A stretch of 64,000 nucleotides of DNA from NCBI RefSeq assembly GCF_001039355.2, contig NW_019775402.1, forward strand, positions 416,080 to 480,079. The letters run 5' to 3'. Source of the stretch: Lingula anatina (lineage: Eukaryota; Brachiopoda; Lingulata; Lingulida; Lingulidae). How positions within the stretch are numbered: position 1 is the first letter of the stretch; the number at the start of each line of letters is the position of its first letter. Below the pieces are notes generated by a model, which was not told where the DNA came from, ran no database searches, and was given only the letters and a program-made list of their open reading frames with translations. Positions 59,101 to 64,000 of the stretch are shown here, piece after piece. Both the position numbers and the translations under genes were made by a program.

Positions 59101-61439
59101 ATGAGTGCAAAAGAGGTCACTTGGTCCATGTCATGTGATCATCACATGACTTAATCCATACCATGAGATCTCATGTGACACAATAGTTACTGTTAACTGT
59201 GCTAGTTTTTTTGTAAACTGTATTGTCTTTCATACCTAGGAAAGGTGCAAAGTGATTTTTACATAAATCAAACTGCAGATTTTGAACTATTTCATCTGTG
59301 ATGAAAGAAATAGGGTGCAACAAGATCAACAGTCAGCTTGATAATTAAAAATAATGAATTGATTGATTGATATTGATTTAGTACTTAGACTGCATAGAGC
59401 ATTAGATAAAAAAGAATTAGATTTTTACGTGAATTGTTCTAGTATTAGAGGTTGTCCGAGACAGAATGCATTGTGTAGCTATAAAGTCCAATGAAATATA
59501 TAGATTTTGATAAAGCTTATTGTAGAATTTACTCCAGATGTTTTGTTTCATATGATGGAATAAAAGAAAAAAAGTCCAAATTTTGGATTACTTCATTTTT
59601 GCCAATAAGGATCAATTCTCTTTAAAAGAATATATTTATATTCTTCCAATGCTAAATATTTTGTTTGATTGAAGGAATAAAACTTTTATTTTGTCACCGC
59701 ACATTTAGATTTGTACCTCTCTAGTGAGTTGTTCATTGTATTTTGCTAGTGCACAACTTCAGCACAAGAAAAAAAATCAATTGCTATGTTTCTCTCTTTC
59801 AATTTGCAAAGTAAATGAAAATCGGATTTAAATCTTTAAACTCTTCCTGTTTTCTGCAGGTAGTGGATGCTCAGATTCTCAGCCATGAAAAATCTTTGAA
59901 AAGATTTTGTTTTTTGGAATAACAAAAAAAAAAAAAAAAAAAAACTGAAAATGCACCCGTTTATTTTTCAGCAATACCCAGCTTAAAAATGGCATGTTTC
60001 TTTTTTTGCTTTAATAAGGATTGTGAATTTTTTTTTTTTTTTTTTAATGGGACCTTGAGCCAATCTTTTCTTTTTTTTTTTACTCTTTTTTTNATTTTTT
60101 TTTTTTTTTTTTAATGGGACCTTGAGCCAATCTTTTCTAATTATTATGACTCTTAATTATTATGACACTTAAATGTGCCTTTGAATTCACAACTTCTACT
60201 CCTTGGAATTTTTTTAAGAGTGAAACAAAGTAATTTTTCAACCTTTGATTGAGTAGCACTTTTTGTCTGTGTGTTGATTTTTGAAAGATGGCTTGAAGAA
60301 GGAAAATTAGCCAACAAAAACGCCAAAAACATTTTTCTTGACTCGATAAGAAGTGTTCAAGTTCAAAAAGAAAAAAGTAGAAAGTTTTGAAATGAAGCAT
60401 GTATTATGTAGTCTTCTCTTCTGCTTCAGGCATGCAGAACAGATATCACAGAGCTATTTTTGTAAATGTCCTTTATTTATTCATCTATTTATTTAGTTAT
60501 TATTTTTTATTTTTATTTTTGTGTGCGATTGAGGGAAGCTTGGAGCAATTTAAAAACTAAAACTAAGATTATTTTAAATCTTCAAGTTCCTTGGAATGTG
60601 GAATTGCCTTACTGTTCAGCCTCTTTTGTTAACAATATTTCTGTGTAAATGTTGCGGCTTGTCAAAATTGAAGAATGTGACAAAGGAATTATGATTTTGA
60701 TATAAAGTGGATTTATTAAAGCTTTGCGTAAAAGGGTGGATTAAAAGCTAATGATTTAAAAAAATATTTTAGTCTCAGTTCTTAATATCAATAAATTGTT
60801 TATTTTTATGAATGCTCACATGTAGAATGCCTGTTTTTAAATTCTTAATTCACAATTTCACGTGTCGTAGCAGACATTCAGGACTAAACTAAAATTTAAT
60901 TAAAAATTAATTAAAAAATTAAAAATTAATTATAAAAAGATTTGTTCATTTTAGGTTCTGAAATGCACGTTGGTCGTTTCAGAACAGACAATGGAAAAAG
61001 AGTTCCTAATGACGAATGCCGACAGAATGAGAAACGAAACTTTACAACTGAACAGAACGGTTCAGAGACTTAACACCAAAATGGAGGTGGGTTTTTATTA
61101 TTTTGCTATTTATGCAAATATTTATTTTAAATATCGGCTTATGCTGTGGACATACCCAGCTGGTGAAAGGATAAAGTTTTGAAGATAAGCAATTGCAATT
61201 AATATTTTGGAATAAAATAACAATTGTCTTGATACGTATTATGTAAACCAGTGGAACTTGACCATAACTTATTAAAGTTACATGGAATTAGCAAGGACAC
61301 AAGTTTTTTTTTTTTTAATTGCCATTTTCTATATATTTTTTAGGATCTGATAGAGGCAAGGCAACAGTTATCTGCTGAGGAAGAAAAAACTCAGTCTGCC
61401 ATCTTGTTACTCCATCGCAGCATATCTGACCTACGATAA
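7731..61439 (+). CDS. GSE1: GSE1 orthologue (genetic suppressor element 1), complete 14-exon coding span
   Basis: Span of join(7731-7896, 51063-51287, 51506-51705, 52873-53057, 53278-53481, 53787-54011, 54268-54473, 54865-55040, 55294-56422, 56636-56863, 57493-57816, 58295-58582, 60983-61086, 61344-61439). Every junction is GT-AG and phases match throughout; the total of 3756 nt gives 1251 aa, close to the roughly 1217 aa I recall for human GSE1. Block order matches the vertebrate protein: RTTATV and FAAALRKLAKQA (about 115-126), PPVVTIAPT (175-183), FQPYR (285-289), YRMDD (326-330), Arg/Glu coil (402-470), DUF3736 core (about 735-900), SVLQSTQK (1076-1083), and C-terminal coiled coil (1169-1251). 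Family knowledge: GSE1 is a nuclear protein that co-purifies with the HDAC1/2-LSD1-CoREST (BHC) complex. A transcriptional co-repressor scaffold role here is inferred. No enzyme domain is visible. The orthology is secure; the first exon and start codon are less certain. Confidence 0.93.
9862..9892. repeat. (AAT)n microsatellite
   Basis: About ten ATA/TAA triplets. Confidence 0.95.
11508..11767 (-). mobile_element. Fold-back MITE copy 1 (GACTCTCGCTGAATG core, GGGCTCATTTCC arms)
   Basis: About 260 bp with imperfect inverted arms of roughly 90 bp, running from GGGCTCATTTCCATA through GACTCTCGCTGAATGTAATC to the matching CTGATTGCATTCAGCCAGAG and GTCTATGGGAATGTGCCC. The inner core matches, in reverse orientation, the elements at 22167 and 25941, including GAGTAGAATATAGAAAAGCT-like sequence. 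No coding capacity, so non-autonomous. Confidence 0.85.
13839..14021. other. Assembly gap, 183 N
   Basis: Flanked on the left by a 30-T run then AATTAAAA and on the right by TTTTTAATTAAAAAAG. The shared TTTTTAATTAAAA suggests overlapping contig ends that were not merged. Confidence 0.97.
16288..16335. repeat. (CA)n microsatellite
   Basis: Uninterrupted CA, followed by more CA-rich DNA to about 16380. Confidence 0.97.
20035..20450 (+). repeat. Degenerate minisatellite, CATTGTGTTAGGTGTGAC units
   Basis: About ten imperfect units of roughly 35-45 bp built on CATTGTGTTAGRTGTGACA and ATAGACTGTAG. A longer higher-order unit, with GGTGTGGTGATGCAGTGGAT followed by GACTTCATC, recurs about 220 bp apart. 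Confidence 0.85.
22138..22350 (+). mobile_element. Fold-back MITE copy 2 (GACTCTCGCTGAATG core)
   Basis: The core at 22167-22314 starts GGACTCTCGCTGAATGCAAT and ends GATTGCATTTCACAAGAGTC. The internal GAGTAGAATATAGAGAAGCT is shared with copies 1 and 3. The outer arms (CAATAACTATTGCACACCAAC against a weaker match near 22330-22350) are less clear. Confidence 0.8.
23180..23320. repeat. (GT)n microsatellite with a second GT-rich block
   Basis: TG dinucleotides at 23180-23226. AAATTGTTGAGATTGTTT occurs before it (23149) and again after it (23246), so the flank itself is duplicated. Confidence 0.93.
23604..23724. repeat. Two copies of a 22-bp palindrome, 99 bp apart
   Basis: The copies are at 23604-23625 and 23703-23724. 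Each has arms AGACCTGTT and ACAGGTCT around a 4-6 base centre; the second is almost perfectly self-complementary. Each is followed by GGCA and GAAA. Confidence 0.75.
25887..26140 (+). mobile_element. Fold-back MITE copy 3 (GACTCTCGCTGAATG core, CTAGGTAC arms)
   Basis: The core at 25940-26085 is GGACTCTCGCTGAATGCAGT ... CTGATTGCATTCAGCAAGAG. The outer arms pair with each other over about 50 bp: TTCACAATGAAACTACCG, ACTAGGTACAAATGTAGTTC on the left, and GAACTACACTGTACCTAGT, GATAGTTTTCGTTGTGAA on the right. These arms differ from those of copy 1 although the core is the same. Confidence 0.83.
26460..26686 (+). repeat. Minisatellite, about 44-bp unit, five copies
   Basis: Units contain GGGAGTACATATTATTGAAA and CTCTAGCTTGAGCCTA. 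The reading frame over this stretch is a product of the repeat, not a gene. Confidence 0.88.
29138..29379 (+). mobile_element. MITE with CCCATTCCCAGAGATTAGAT ends
   Basis: The left end CCCATTCCCAGAGATTAGAT pairs with the right end GTCTAAAACTATGGGAATAC. No coding capacity. Same terminal style as 33053-33266 and as the arms of the element at 11508. Confidence 0.68.
30363..30397. repeat. (TTTA)n microsatellite
   Basis: Eight or so TTTA units followed by a G-rich stretch, like the tracts at 2143, 3135 and 14735. Confidence 0.95.
31159..31326 (+). mobile_element. 168-bp MITE with perfect 15-bp inverted ends
   Basis: The ends are CAGGCCCGTAGCCAG and its exact reverse complement CTGGCTACGGGCCTG. 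The same 5 bases, ACCAG, flank both sides (31154-31158 and 31327-31331), a candidate target-site duplication. Internally, GGGGGG and CCCCCC runs pair (AAGGGGGGTTCTTT / AACCCCCC). I recall elements with this kind of terminus from several invertebrate genomes; the superfamily is not assigned here. Confidence 0.9.
32294..32458 (+). mobile_element. Candidate MITE with GTTCACACCGGAA ends
   Basis: The left end GTTCACACCGGAACTA pairs with the right end TATTTCTGGTGTGAAC (inverted, about 13 of 14 bases). 165 bp, non-coding. Shares GTTCACAC and a CATCAGCAGTCAA-like stretch with DNA near 5260-5345. No clear target duplication. Confidence 0.5.
33053..33266 (+). mobile_element. MITE with CCCATTTCCATAGATTAGAT ends
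   Basis: The left arm CCATTTCCATAGATTAGATC pairs with the right arm TCTAAAATCTATGGGAATAG. The inner CTCCCTGGGG / CCCCGTGGGG also pairs loosely. About 214 bp, non-coding. Confidence 0.75.
33486..33578. repeat. CT-rich minisatellite
   Basis: (CT)n blocks separated by CTGCTATCACCTGTGT repeated three times. Confidence 0.9.
35319..35382. repeat. (CA)n / (GCAC)n compound microsatellite
   Basis: CA repeats with an internal run of GCAC tetramers. Confidence 0.96.
35697..36060 (+). repeat. Diverged direct repeat, two units of about 145 bp, 220 bp apart
   Basis: GGAAATGTATGCTATAGACA ... CCACCTGTCTGTTCAATATT at 35699 and GGAAATATATGCTCAGTGGT ... CCACCTGTCTGTTTGATGTG at 35919, each followed by GGACAT and TGACCA-containing sequence. 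Confidence 0.65.
36495..36839 (+). mobile_element. 345-bp TTAA-flanked MITE, copy 1
   Basis: Bounded by TTAA on both sides. The inner ends AGGGATAATAACTCTTCG and CGAAGAGTTATTATTGCT are near-perfect inverted repeats. The centre holds a palindrome (GTTAAAATCTCTTAAGAAAT). TTAA duplications are typical of piggyBac-type transposition, so a piggyBac-related MITE is the likely class. The reverse complement lies at 46761-47105. Confidence 0.9.
37947..37981. repeat. (CT)n microsatellite
   Basis: Uninterrupted TC dinucleotides. Confidence 0.96.
39028..39094. repeat. (TTTA)n microsatellite, longest in the window
   Basis: About sixteen TTTA units without interruption. Confidence 0.97.
43995..44447 (+). 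promoter_or_regulatory. GC-richer island in intron 1; candidate alternative first exon or enhancer
   Basis: Base composition changes sharply from the AT-rich intron; CpGs are frequent (GCCGCGAAAGG, GCGAGGAGAGACGCC, GGCGGATACGC). There is no simple repeat or transposon end. It ends with a strong donor-like site GGTGAG|GTAAGT at 44447/44448. In the phase needed for exon 2, the last codon before the donor reads TGA, so it could only be a non-coding 5' exon, with translation from Met68 (51098). Confidence 0.4.
46761..47105 (-). mobile_element. 345-bp TTAA-flanked MITE, copy 2 (inverted)
   Basis: Same length and TTAA flanks as the element at 36495, in opposite orientation, with a few percent divergence. 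Ends AGCAATAATAACTCTTCG / AGAGTTATTATGCCT. The central palindrome GTTAAAATCTCTTAAGAGAT is better preserved than in copy 1. Confidence 0.9.
48005..48100 (+). repeat. Short tandem repeat, about 30-bp GACC-GTCCAGTGGG units
   Basis: Three units: GACCAGGGTCCAGTGGGACT, GACCTATGTCCAGTGGGAGA, GACCTGGGTCCGG. Confidence 0.6.
49415..49580. other. Assembly gap, 166 N
   Basis: Preceded by a G-rich tract ending in a run of G, and followed by AAGGAAGGAG. Probably caused by poor sequencing through poly-G. Confidence 0.97.
50140..50180. repeat. (CT)n microsatellite
   Basis: Uninterrupted CT dinucleotides, about 880 bp before GSE1 exon 2. Confidence 0.96.
51063..51287 (+). CDS. GSE1: GSE1 exon 2 (RTTATV and FAAALRKLAKQ block)
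   Basis: Residues 56-130. The acceptor TATTTTCCAG precedes 51063 and the donor CAG|GTAGGG follows 51287; phase 1 on both sides. It contains TRTTATVPPL and SSFAAALRKLAKQAGDQP, the strongest N-terminal signature of vertebrate GSE1 (human: RTTATVNPL, SSSFAAALRKLAKQA). An internal in-frame ATG at 51098 (Met68, GACGATGG context) would give a start similar to the vertebrate one, just ahead of RTTATV, so a shorter 1184-aa isoform is possible. Confidence 0.93.
51506..51705 (+). CDS. GSE1: GSE1 exon 3 (Ser/Pro-rich, PPVVTIAPT)
   Basis: Residues 131-197, Ser/Thr/Pro-rich, ending HRK|GTAAGC in phase 0. Residues 175-183 (PPVVTIAPT) are identical to the corresponding vertebrate GSE1 motif. The acceptor chosen, AATTTTTTTTCAG before 51506, is the better pyrimidine tract. 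A second acceptor (GATTTTTTTATAG, ending at 51400) is also usable in the same frame and would prepend 35 residues. Confidence 0.9.
51833..52001 (+). mobile_element. 169-bp MITE with CAGGGGCGGAT ends, in GSE1 intron 3
   Basis: Starts CAGGGGCGGATTGAG and ends CTGGATCCGCCCCTG (inverted, 13 of 15). Internal CTTCCAGAAGACGGTCAAAT and GGAAGACCGTCAAAA give further pairing. No target-site duplication is visible. The ends recall hAT-like short elements, but this is not shown. It lies 127 bp after exon 3. Confidence 0.82.
52873..53057 (+). CDS. GSE1: GSE1 exon 4
   Basis: Residues 198-258 plus a split glycine codon. The acceptor TTTATTATAG sits directly after a very AT-rich palindromic tract (52790-52870). 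The donor is TGG|GTAAGC. The product contains IPLIEPLN and a charged ERRQEEDALRSRERES stretch, roughly where human GSE1 has its RERLIVEPPLP segment. Phases 0 in and 2 out agree with its neighbours. Confidence 0.88.
53278..53481 (+). CDS. GSE1: GSE1 exon 5 (FQPYR / Pro-Tyr-rich block)
   Basis: Residues 259-326. The acceptor CAATTTTTAG precedes 53278 and the donor ACAG|GTATGT follows 53481; phase 2 both sides. FHRGFQPYRAGEDL aligns with vertebrate YLRSFRPYHTTDDL, and the following FDPSLYPYPGFLPPPFSHPGY is the Pro/Tyr-rich stretch that vertebrate GSE1 has before its FRMDD motif. No fold is predicted by eye; it is likely a disordered, interaction-prone segment. Confidence 0.9.
53787..54011 (+). 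CDS. GSE1: GSE1 exon 6 (RMDD block, His/Met/Pro-rich)
   Basis: Residues 327-401. The acceptor CTATTACAG precedes 53787 and the donor GAG|GTCAGT follows 54011. RMDDPLLLERYRMMHP aligns with human FRMDDSYCLSALRSPF; GRYPPDLLQHQLAMMSP aligns with human VRYPPELSHSSLAALHSER. It includes a short Ala run (364-368). It leads directly into the Arg/Glu coiled coil of exon 7. Confidence 0.9.
54268..54473 (+). CDS. GSE1: GSE1 exon 7 (Arg/Glu-rich coiled coil)
   Basis: Residues 402-470. The acceptor AAAATTTCAG precedes 54268 and the donor CTAG|GTTAGT follows 54473, phase 1 out. The exon has no ATG-led reading frame of its own but is open throughout in the required frame: QKLEEEQRKREHELELERE, then many RE/ER repeats and DSEDRRREQERRAELGL. 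Vertebrate GSE1 has an equivalent RE-repeat single-helix or coiled-coil region at the same place, after RYPPEL. Encoded by a GA-rich purine tract of about 170 nt. Confidence 0.9.
54865..55040 (+). CDS. GSE1: GSE1 exon 8
   Basis: Residues 471-529. The acceptor CACATGCAG precedes 54865 and the donor CCAG|GTTAGT follows 55040. The first half is Ser/Pro-rich; the second (LKMEEEAAMWRERINLLHFE, 500-519) is amphipathic and matches the place of vertebrate TNEEEKWLARQRRLRQEKED. Phase 1 in, phase 0 out. Confidence 0.87.
55294..56422 (+). CDS. GSE1: GSE1 exon 9, large exon with most of DUF3736
   Basis: Residues 530-905; 1129 nt open without a stop. The acceptor TACTATTTCAG precedes 55294 and the donor AGAG|GTAGGA follows 56422. 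It begins with a helical RFLHDQIAKEQELVNRERER, continues through a disordered Ser/Pro/Arg region, and then holds the conserved core. NALHEEYLRYESML (736-749) aligns with human YIYDEFLQQRRRL. KLDIEEE is near-identical to human KLDLEER. MKLGFLSSFGL (816-826) aligns with KLEFLQLFGL. RRRRLYRESSLSPV follows, and KEKANFLKQLGL (885-896) aligns with KKKFLTIFNL. These diagnostic motifs are the firmest evidence for GSE1 orthology. Two FL-x-x-hydrophobic-GL repeats (819-826, 891-896) are probably binding helices. Confidence 0.95.
56636..56863 (+). CDS. GSE1: GSE1 exon 10 (basic helix, end of DUF3736)
   Basis: Residues 906-981. The acceptor TTTTTACATTAAG is weak in its last bases but uniquely in phase; the donor is GCAGA|GTAAGT. 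The product is a basic helix (IEVIQRTLLEERRRRVIRMA, RKKQRQHKMLKRQQKAAEDQ), which matches vertebrate KRKDKERLVEMLRAMKQKAL, followed by a Ser/Pro-rich tail (SAPSSPTKPSSPLKR). The basic residues could also serve as nuclear localisation signal. Confidence 0.9.
57493..57816 (+). CDS. GSE1: GSE1 exon 11 (bipartite NLS, SVLQSTQK block)
   Basis: Residues 982-1089. The acceptor TTTGCTTGTAG precedes 57493 and the donor TCTG|GTAAAG follows 57816. KRKK...PKRR (990-1006) is a candidate bipartite nuclear localisation signal. NSPGSP, NSPVK and DSPS are proline-directed phosphorylation-like sites. WSREFAEEFHQSVLQSTQK (1065-1083) is nearly identical to human FVAEEFAHQFHESVLQSTQK. A fold-back MITE begins 18 nt after the exon (57835); reading through the donor gives only 12 more residues before a stop. 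Confidence 0.93.
57835..58009 (+). mobile_element. 175-bp fold-back MITE beside the exon 11 donor
   Basis: The left arm GGCCTCATTCAGAATAGGGG, then ACTAACTTGTCCGAGGGTCA, pairs with the right arm TGACCCTCTGACTAGTTAGT, CCTCTATTCAGAATGAGGCC, roughly 50 bp per arm. The transcript could form a long hairpin 18 nt downstream of the exon 11 splice donor. Confidence 0.87.
58295..58582 (+). CDS. GSE1: GSE1 exon 12 (KWPGIEVLMEAYQ block)
   Basis: Residues 1090-1185. The acceptor AATTTGCAG precedes 58295 and the donor GAAG|GTACAA follows 58582. Mostly a polar, Asn/Ser-rich linker, ending LKWPGIEVLMEAYQRHVE (1168-1185), which aligns with human KWQGIEAVFEAYQEHIEE. If the donor were not used, the frame would end after nine more residues (GTTSDLDLK then T, stop), so intron retention would remove the C-terminal coiled coil. 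Confidence 0.92.
58593..58644 (-). promoter_or_regulatory. Cluster of three TCAAGGTCA nuclear-receptor monomer sites
   Basis: TGACCTTGA occurs at 58593, 58612 and 58636, the reverse complement of TCAAGGTCA, which is the extended half-site bound by ERR and NR5A (SF-1/FTZ-F1) receptors. The first two are each followed by CCT. They begin 10 bp after the exon 12 donor. Binding is inferred from the motif only; a short tandem-repeat origin is equally possible. Confidence 0.45.
58645..60982 (+). other. GSE1 intron 12, mainly non-coding
   Basis: 58682-58980 has several overlapping open frames on both strands and is less AT-rich than the rest; no product is recognised. 59920-60130 contains poly-A/poly-T tracts, and a 26-base sequence (AATGGGACCTTGAGCCAATC...) duplicated at 60046 and 60113 around a single N at 60093. 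60890-60950 is a run of AATTAAAAATT repeats before the exon 13 acceptor. Confidence 0.6.
60983..61086 (+). CDS. GSE1: GSE1 exon 13 (C-terminal coiled coil, part 1)
   Basis: Residues 1186-1220, starting EQTMEKEFLMTNADRMRNET. The acceptor TCGTTTCAG precedes 60983; the donor is GGAG|GTGGGT. It continues the human-like EEQNLERQVLQTQCRRLEAQ coiled coil. A nearer-looking acceptor at 60954 (CATTTTAG) was not chosen, because it throws the frame and meets a stop within the exon. Confidence 0.87.
61344..61439 (+). CDS. GSE1: GSE1 exon 14, terminal coding exon
   Basis: Residues 1221-1251 (DLIEARQQLSAEEEKTQSAI then LLLHRSISDLR) and TAA at 61437-61439. The acceptor TATATTTTTTAG precedes 61344; phase 0. 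Leucine heptads continue the coiled coil (LLLH, I, L spacing). It corresponds to human SQKQKIVSERERLQAELDHL but ends somewhat earlier, without the human-specific last 20 or so residues. Confidence 0.88.
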   Translation, partial: DLIEARQQLSAEEEKTQSAILLLHRSISDLR

Positions 61440-62605
61440 ATTACACTTATGCTGTTCTCTCTGTCTTGCAAAAAAAGATGCTCCCAAACATTTGGACCTG
61501 TTACAGATAAAAATGTTCAAATATGGTATGGAAAAGGATGCTGAGTGAATTGGAGAAAATGCTCATACCACAGTTGCTACAAGCTTTAAAAGTAAAGATG
61601 CAAAATATGTGTCAGTTACGAGTGTTCATATGATCACAGTTCAAAGAATTTAGAAAAAAAACCTCTAATCAATGTCCATGGACTAATGAAAAGAGTAGAT
61701 CAGTCAAATTCTTTGGACATTTTGCATAGAAATCAATCTCGTGGTACCCCGAGGTTTAGAATATTGGTGCATGTTATATAGTGTTTGGTTGACTGTAAAC
61801 TCAGGGTATTCTTTGTCTGAATGTAGTAAAGAAAGTAACTGTTTCCGGCAAGTGTCGACCCACTGTGGCCCTTTAAGAATTGTGTTTATGTCAAAAAACT
61901 GAACTTATTTTAAGTCTGGGAGTTTTGTCCACCTTAGTCCAAGAAAAATGCATGCACAAGGTATCTCATCTAAAAGAGCCATGGGTGAAAAAAATTAGCA
62001 GTTTCTTTGTTCTAGTTAAACAGAAAAAAAGTCTCGTAACCCTAATTTTACAATCATCACTCTGTAGTCTTCGCTCATTTAGATGTTGTGCTGAAACAAT
62101 TATGAAACACATCAGGGAAAAATTCCTGGTTTAATGATAAGTGTTGACAGATATTTACTTAGTCTGCAAACTGAATGCACAAGCAGGAACAGGGTTATAA
62201 TGTCATTGCCAGGCAAATATTGTTTGTGAATAATAACGAATAAAGCTGCTGAGAGTAAATACCATAGAAATATATATTTATTTAGTGTACTAAATGTGGC
62301 AAAAATGTAAAAGTATTAGAATGTATTCATATTGTATTTATGCAGATGATTTCACATTATTGACTGTGCCTTGAGATAAAAGAAGTTAAAATGAAGCAGT
62401 TGTAGAATTGCATATTGTGGAGTACTGTTGTACTGTCGTGGTATCTAAGTTTAATATATTGTAATGTCATAGATGTTGTCTGTTGTTCATATACTGACAG
62501 ATCAGAAAGCACTCATACATATATGTAAATTAGTTCTTTGAGTAATGTCCATTTTGAAGTTAGTATAACTATTTTTATCAAGTGGAAAAAAACATCAGGT
62601 TTGGC

Positions 62606-62990
62606 TTAAAGGTACATATGAACCGAGCATCGGTGGAGCATGGATTCCCTGTAACACATGTAAACCACTTCTACTAGTTTCTTATACAACTCATATAAAT
62701 TCGACATGCCATGGGATAAACTGAATAGATCACTCGATCAGGCATAAAAGAGCTTTAGACTGCTACTTTCTTTAAATTTTTGGTTGGAAATTTAACCTAC
62801 TTTCGTGACCTACTTTTCTGCCCCATTGACATACAGCATAGAATGCTAGCAGAAAAATCCGTTCAAACATCACTCTCGGGTAAAATTAAACAATGCCTTT
62901 TGGTAATTCTCTTAGTTATACTACTTGAAACTATATGCTGGCATTTGGTCAGTTTTTGTGACAAAAAATTGGCTTTGTATGCACCTTTAA
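62606..62990 (+). mobile_element. TTAA-flanked MITE in the GSE1 3' UTR
   Basis: 385 bp bounded by TTAA at both ends, with short inverted termini AGGTACATA and TATGCACCT (8 of 9 matching as inverted repeats). Non-coding. Probably a second piggyBac-type MITE family; the terminal repeat is short, so confidence is moderate. Confidence 0.6.
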
Positions 62991-63194
62991 CCTTCAAGTT
63001 TCATTTAAAGATTTTCTTTTTAATTTTCTTACTTTGTGAAATTATTCGTTACTGTAAAGGATGTAACGTGAAATGTTGGGAAGTATCCCGAGGACAGCTG
63101 AAAGTATTATGTATGATAATAGCCATAGGAAGTAGACACCTTGCTGTATTTCAGTTTCTCTGTAAATGTCATTCAAATAATGATAAAACATAAA

Positions 63195-63200
63195 AATAAA
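63195..63200 (+). terminator. Polyadenylation signal AATAAA for GSE1
   Basis: Canonical hexamer 1.76 kb after the stop codon, with a GT/T-rich tract 25-45 nt downstream. An earlier AATAAA at 62239 could give a shorter UTR of about 0.8 kb that would exclude the MITE. Confidence 0.6.
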
Positions 63201-63229
63201 TTGCCAATGTTAAAAGTAGTGTTATGTTC

Positions 63230-64000
63230 TGTTTGTGTTTTTTTTTTTCAGATTTGCAATTTATTTAATATAATATAATATAATATTTACTTGTTAATCT
63301 CTGAAGCAAAAGAAAAATATTAACACACAACTATCAATTCACTTTTTAATCAATTTCTGAATATCCATAAGATCCCTTTTCCATTTGCCACAGATGGATG
63401 CTATTAAATGTTTTTTAGCATCTGATAAAAGTTTTTTGCAAGCCTGACCCCTGTCATATACACACATTGAATTGGGATATATCAAAATTCATTACAATAA
63501 TTGATAAACTCCATATAAAAACCATTATTATGTGCACCCATATTACATGCCTATCCTTACTTTTTTGATGACAAAACACTGAACATGTCTCCCCCTCAAA
63601 ACCAACAATTGTTTTGATAAGTAAGCTAGGCAGAATAGCACGTCCAGCCTTACAATTCTTCATCCTATCTCCTCACCTCTATCCTTAAACTGACATTCTT
63701 TCAAATGGACAGACAGACCCAAATGTCCTCCACCCAGACTATAGCCCTTAAAATTTTCATAGTGAGCTACAGCTAAGCATTAAATTTCTACCAGTACACT
63801 TAACAAAATTAAGTCACCTAGAAATGGAACCTCTGTGCTGGATGTGGCTAATTTAATAACTTAACAGCCGAAGTACACTTGTGGAGAACTTGTCAAAAGG
63901 TTCATATCATACGTAAGTATTTCTCAAAGTGTAACTGTATGAACTGTATCAGGTACAGAAAGTATATCTCTCATCGTGGAGAGGACCTATGCTGTTCCAT
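63230..64000. other. Downstream intergenic DNA
   Basis: A short TAATA repeat lies at 63266-63281. No coding exon or RNA gene was recognised before the end of the window. Confidence 0.5.

Larger units (their letters stand above)
61440..63220 (+). other. GSE1: GSE1 3' UTR
   Basis: Follows the stop at 61439. Candidate poly(A) signals are AATAAA at 62239-62244 and 63195-63200. The second is followed by a GT/T-rich downstream element (TGTTCTGTTTGTGTTTTTTT near 63225-63245), so cleavage near 63215-63225 would give a UTR of about 1.8 kb. A TTAA-flanked MITE (62606-62990) lies within it. The long open stretch 62780-63193 does not begin with ATG, is hydrophobic by AT composition and lies partly in the MITE, so it is not called a gene. 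Confidence 0.7.

Noticed and set aside
60955-61086. Exon 13 using the acceptor ending at 60954
   Set aside because: It puts the exon out of the coiled-coil frame and meets TAA before the donor; the 60983 acceptor continues the GSE1 coiled coil.
62780-63193. 137-codon open frame in the 3' UTR
   Set aside because: No ATG start, hydrophobic AT-driven composition, and it overlaps a TTAA-flanked element.

Overview
This is a piece of an invertebrate animal genome. It is AT-rich, has GT-AG introns, many microsatellites and several families of non-autonomous DNA transposons (MITEs), and has assembly gaps written as N. No prokaryotic operon, rRNA, tRNA, CRISPR array or virus was recognised. Two apparent haplotype duplications, each joined by a single N, suggest a highly heterozygous, probably marine, animal. 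The phylum cannot be fixed from sequence alone.

One protein-coding gene dominates the window: the + strand orthologue of vertebrate GSE1 (genetic suppressor element 1, DUF3736 family). I reconstruct a complete 14-exon coding region from ATG 7731 to TAA 61437-61439. All splice phases agree, and the sum is 3756 nt, or 1251 aa plus stop. Recognisable GSE1 blocks are FAAALRKLAKQA, PPVVTIAPT, a YRMDD segment, a long Arg/Glu coiled coil, the DUF3736 core, EFAEEFHQSVLQSTQK, and a C-terminal KWPGIEVLMEAYQ coiled coil. In vertebrates GSE1 is a nuclear protein associated with the HDAC/CoREST (BHC) co-repressor complex, so a chromatin co-repressor role is inferred here.

Layout: 1-3484 holds a 106-nt acidic, SUMO-motif exon (1881-1986) and a near-identical second copy (2866-2971) inside an approximately 1-kb repeat joined by an N, probably a false haplotype duplication. 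3485-7713 is largely repeat-poor non-coding DNA upstream of the first certain coding exon. 7897-51062 is a 43-kb first intron with MITEs, mini- and microsatellites, a 183-N gap, a 166-N gap and a GC-richer island near 44.0-44.45 kb that could be an alternative promoter or first exon. Exons 2-14 lie compactly in 51063-61439. The 3' UTR runs to a poly(A) signal near 63195 and contains a TTAA-flanked MITE. 63230-64000 is downstream non-coding DNA.

The most interesting observations are possible isoform switches of GSE1 (an upstream SUMO-motif exon joining in frame to 7714, an in-frame 35-aa alternative acceptor at exon 3, and an alternative start at Met68), a 345-bp TTAA-flanked MITE present as an inverted pair within the intron, and a MITE core found in three copies that sit in different palindromic arms.
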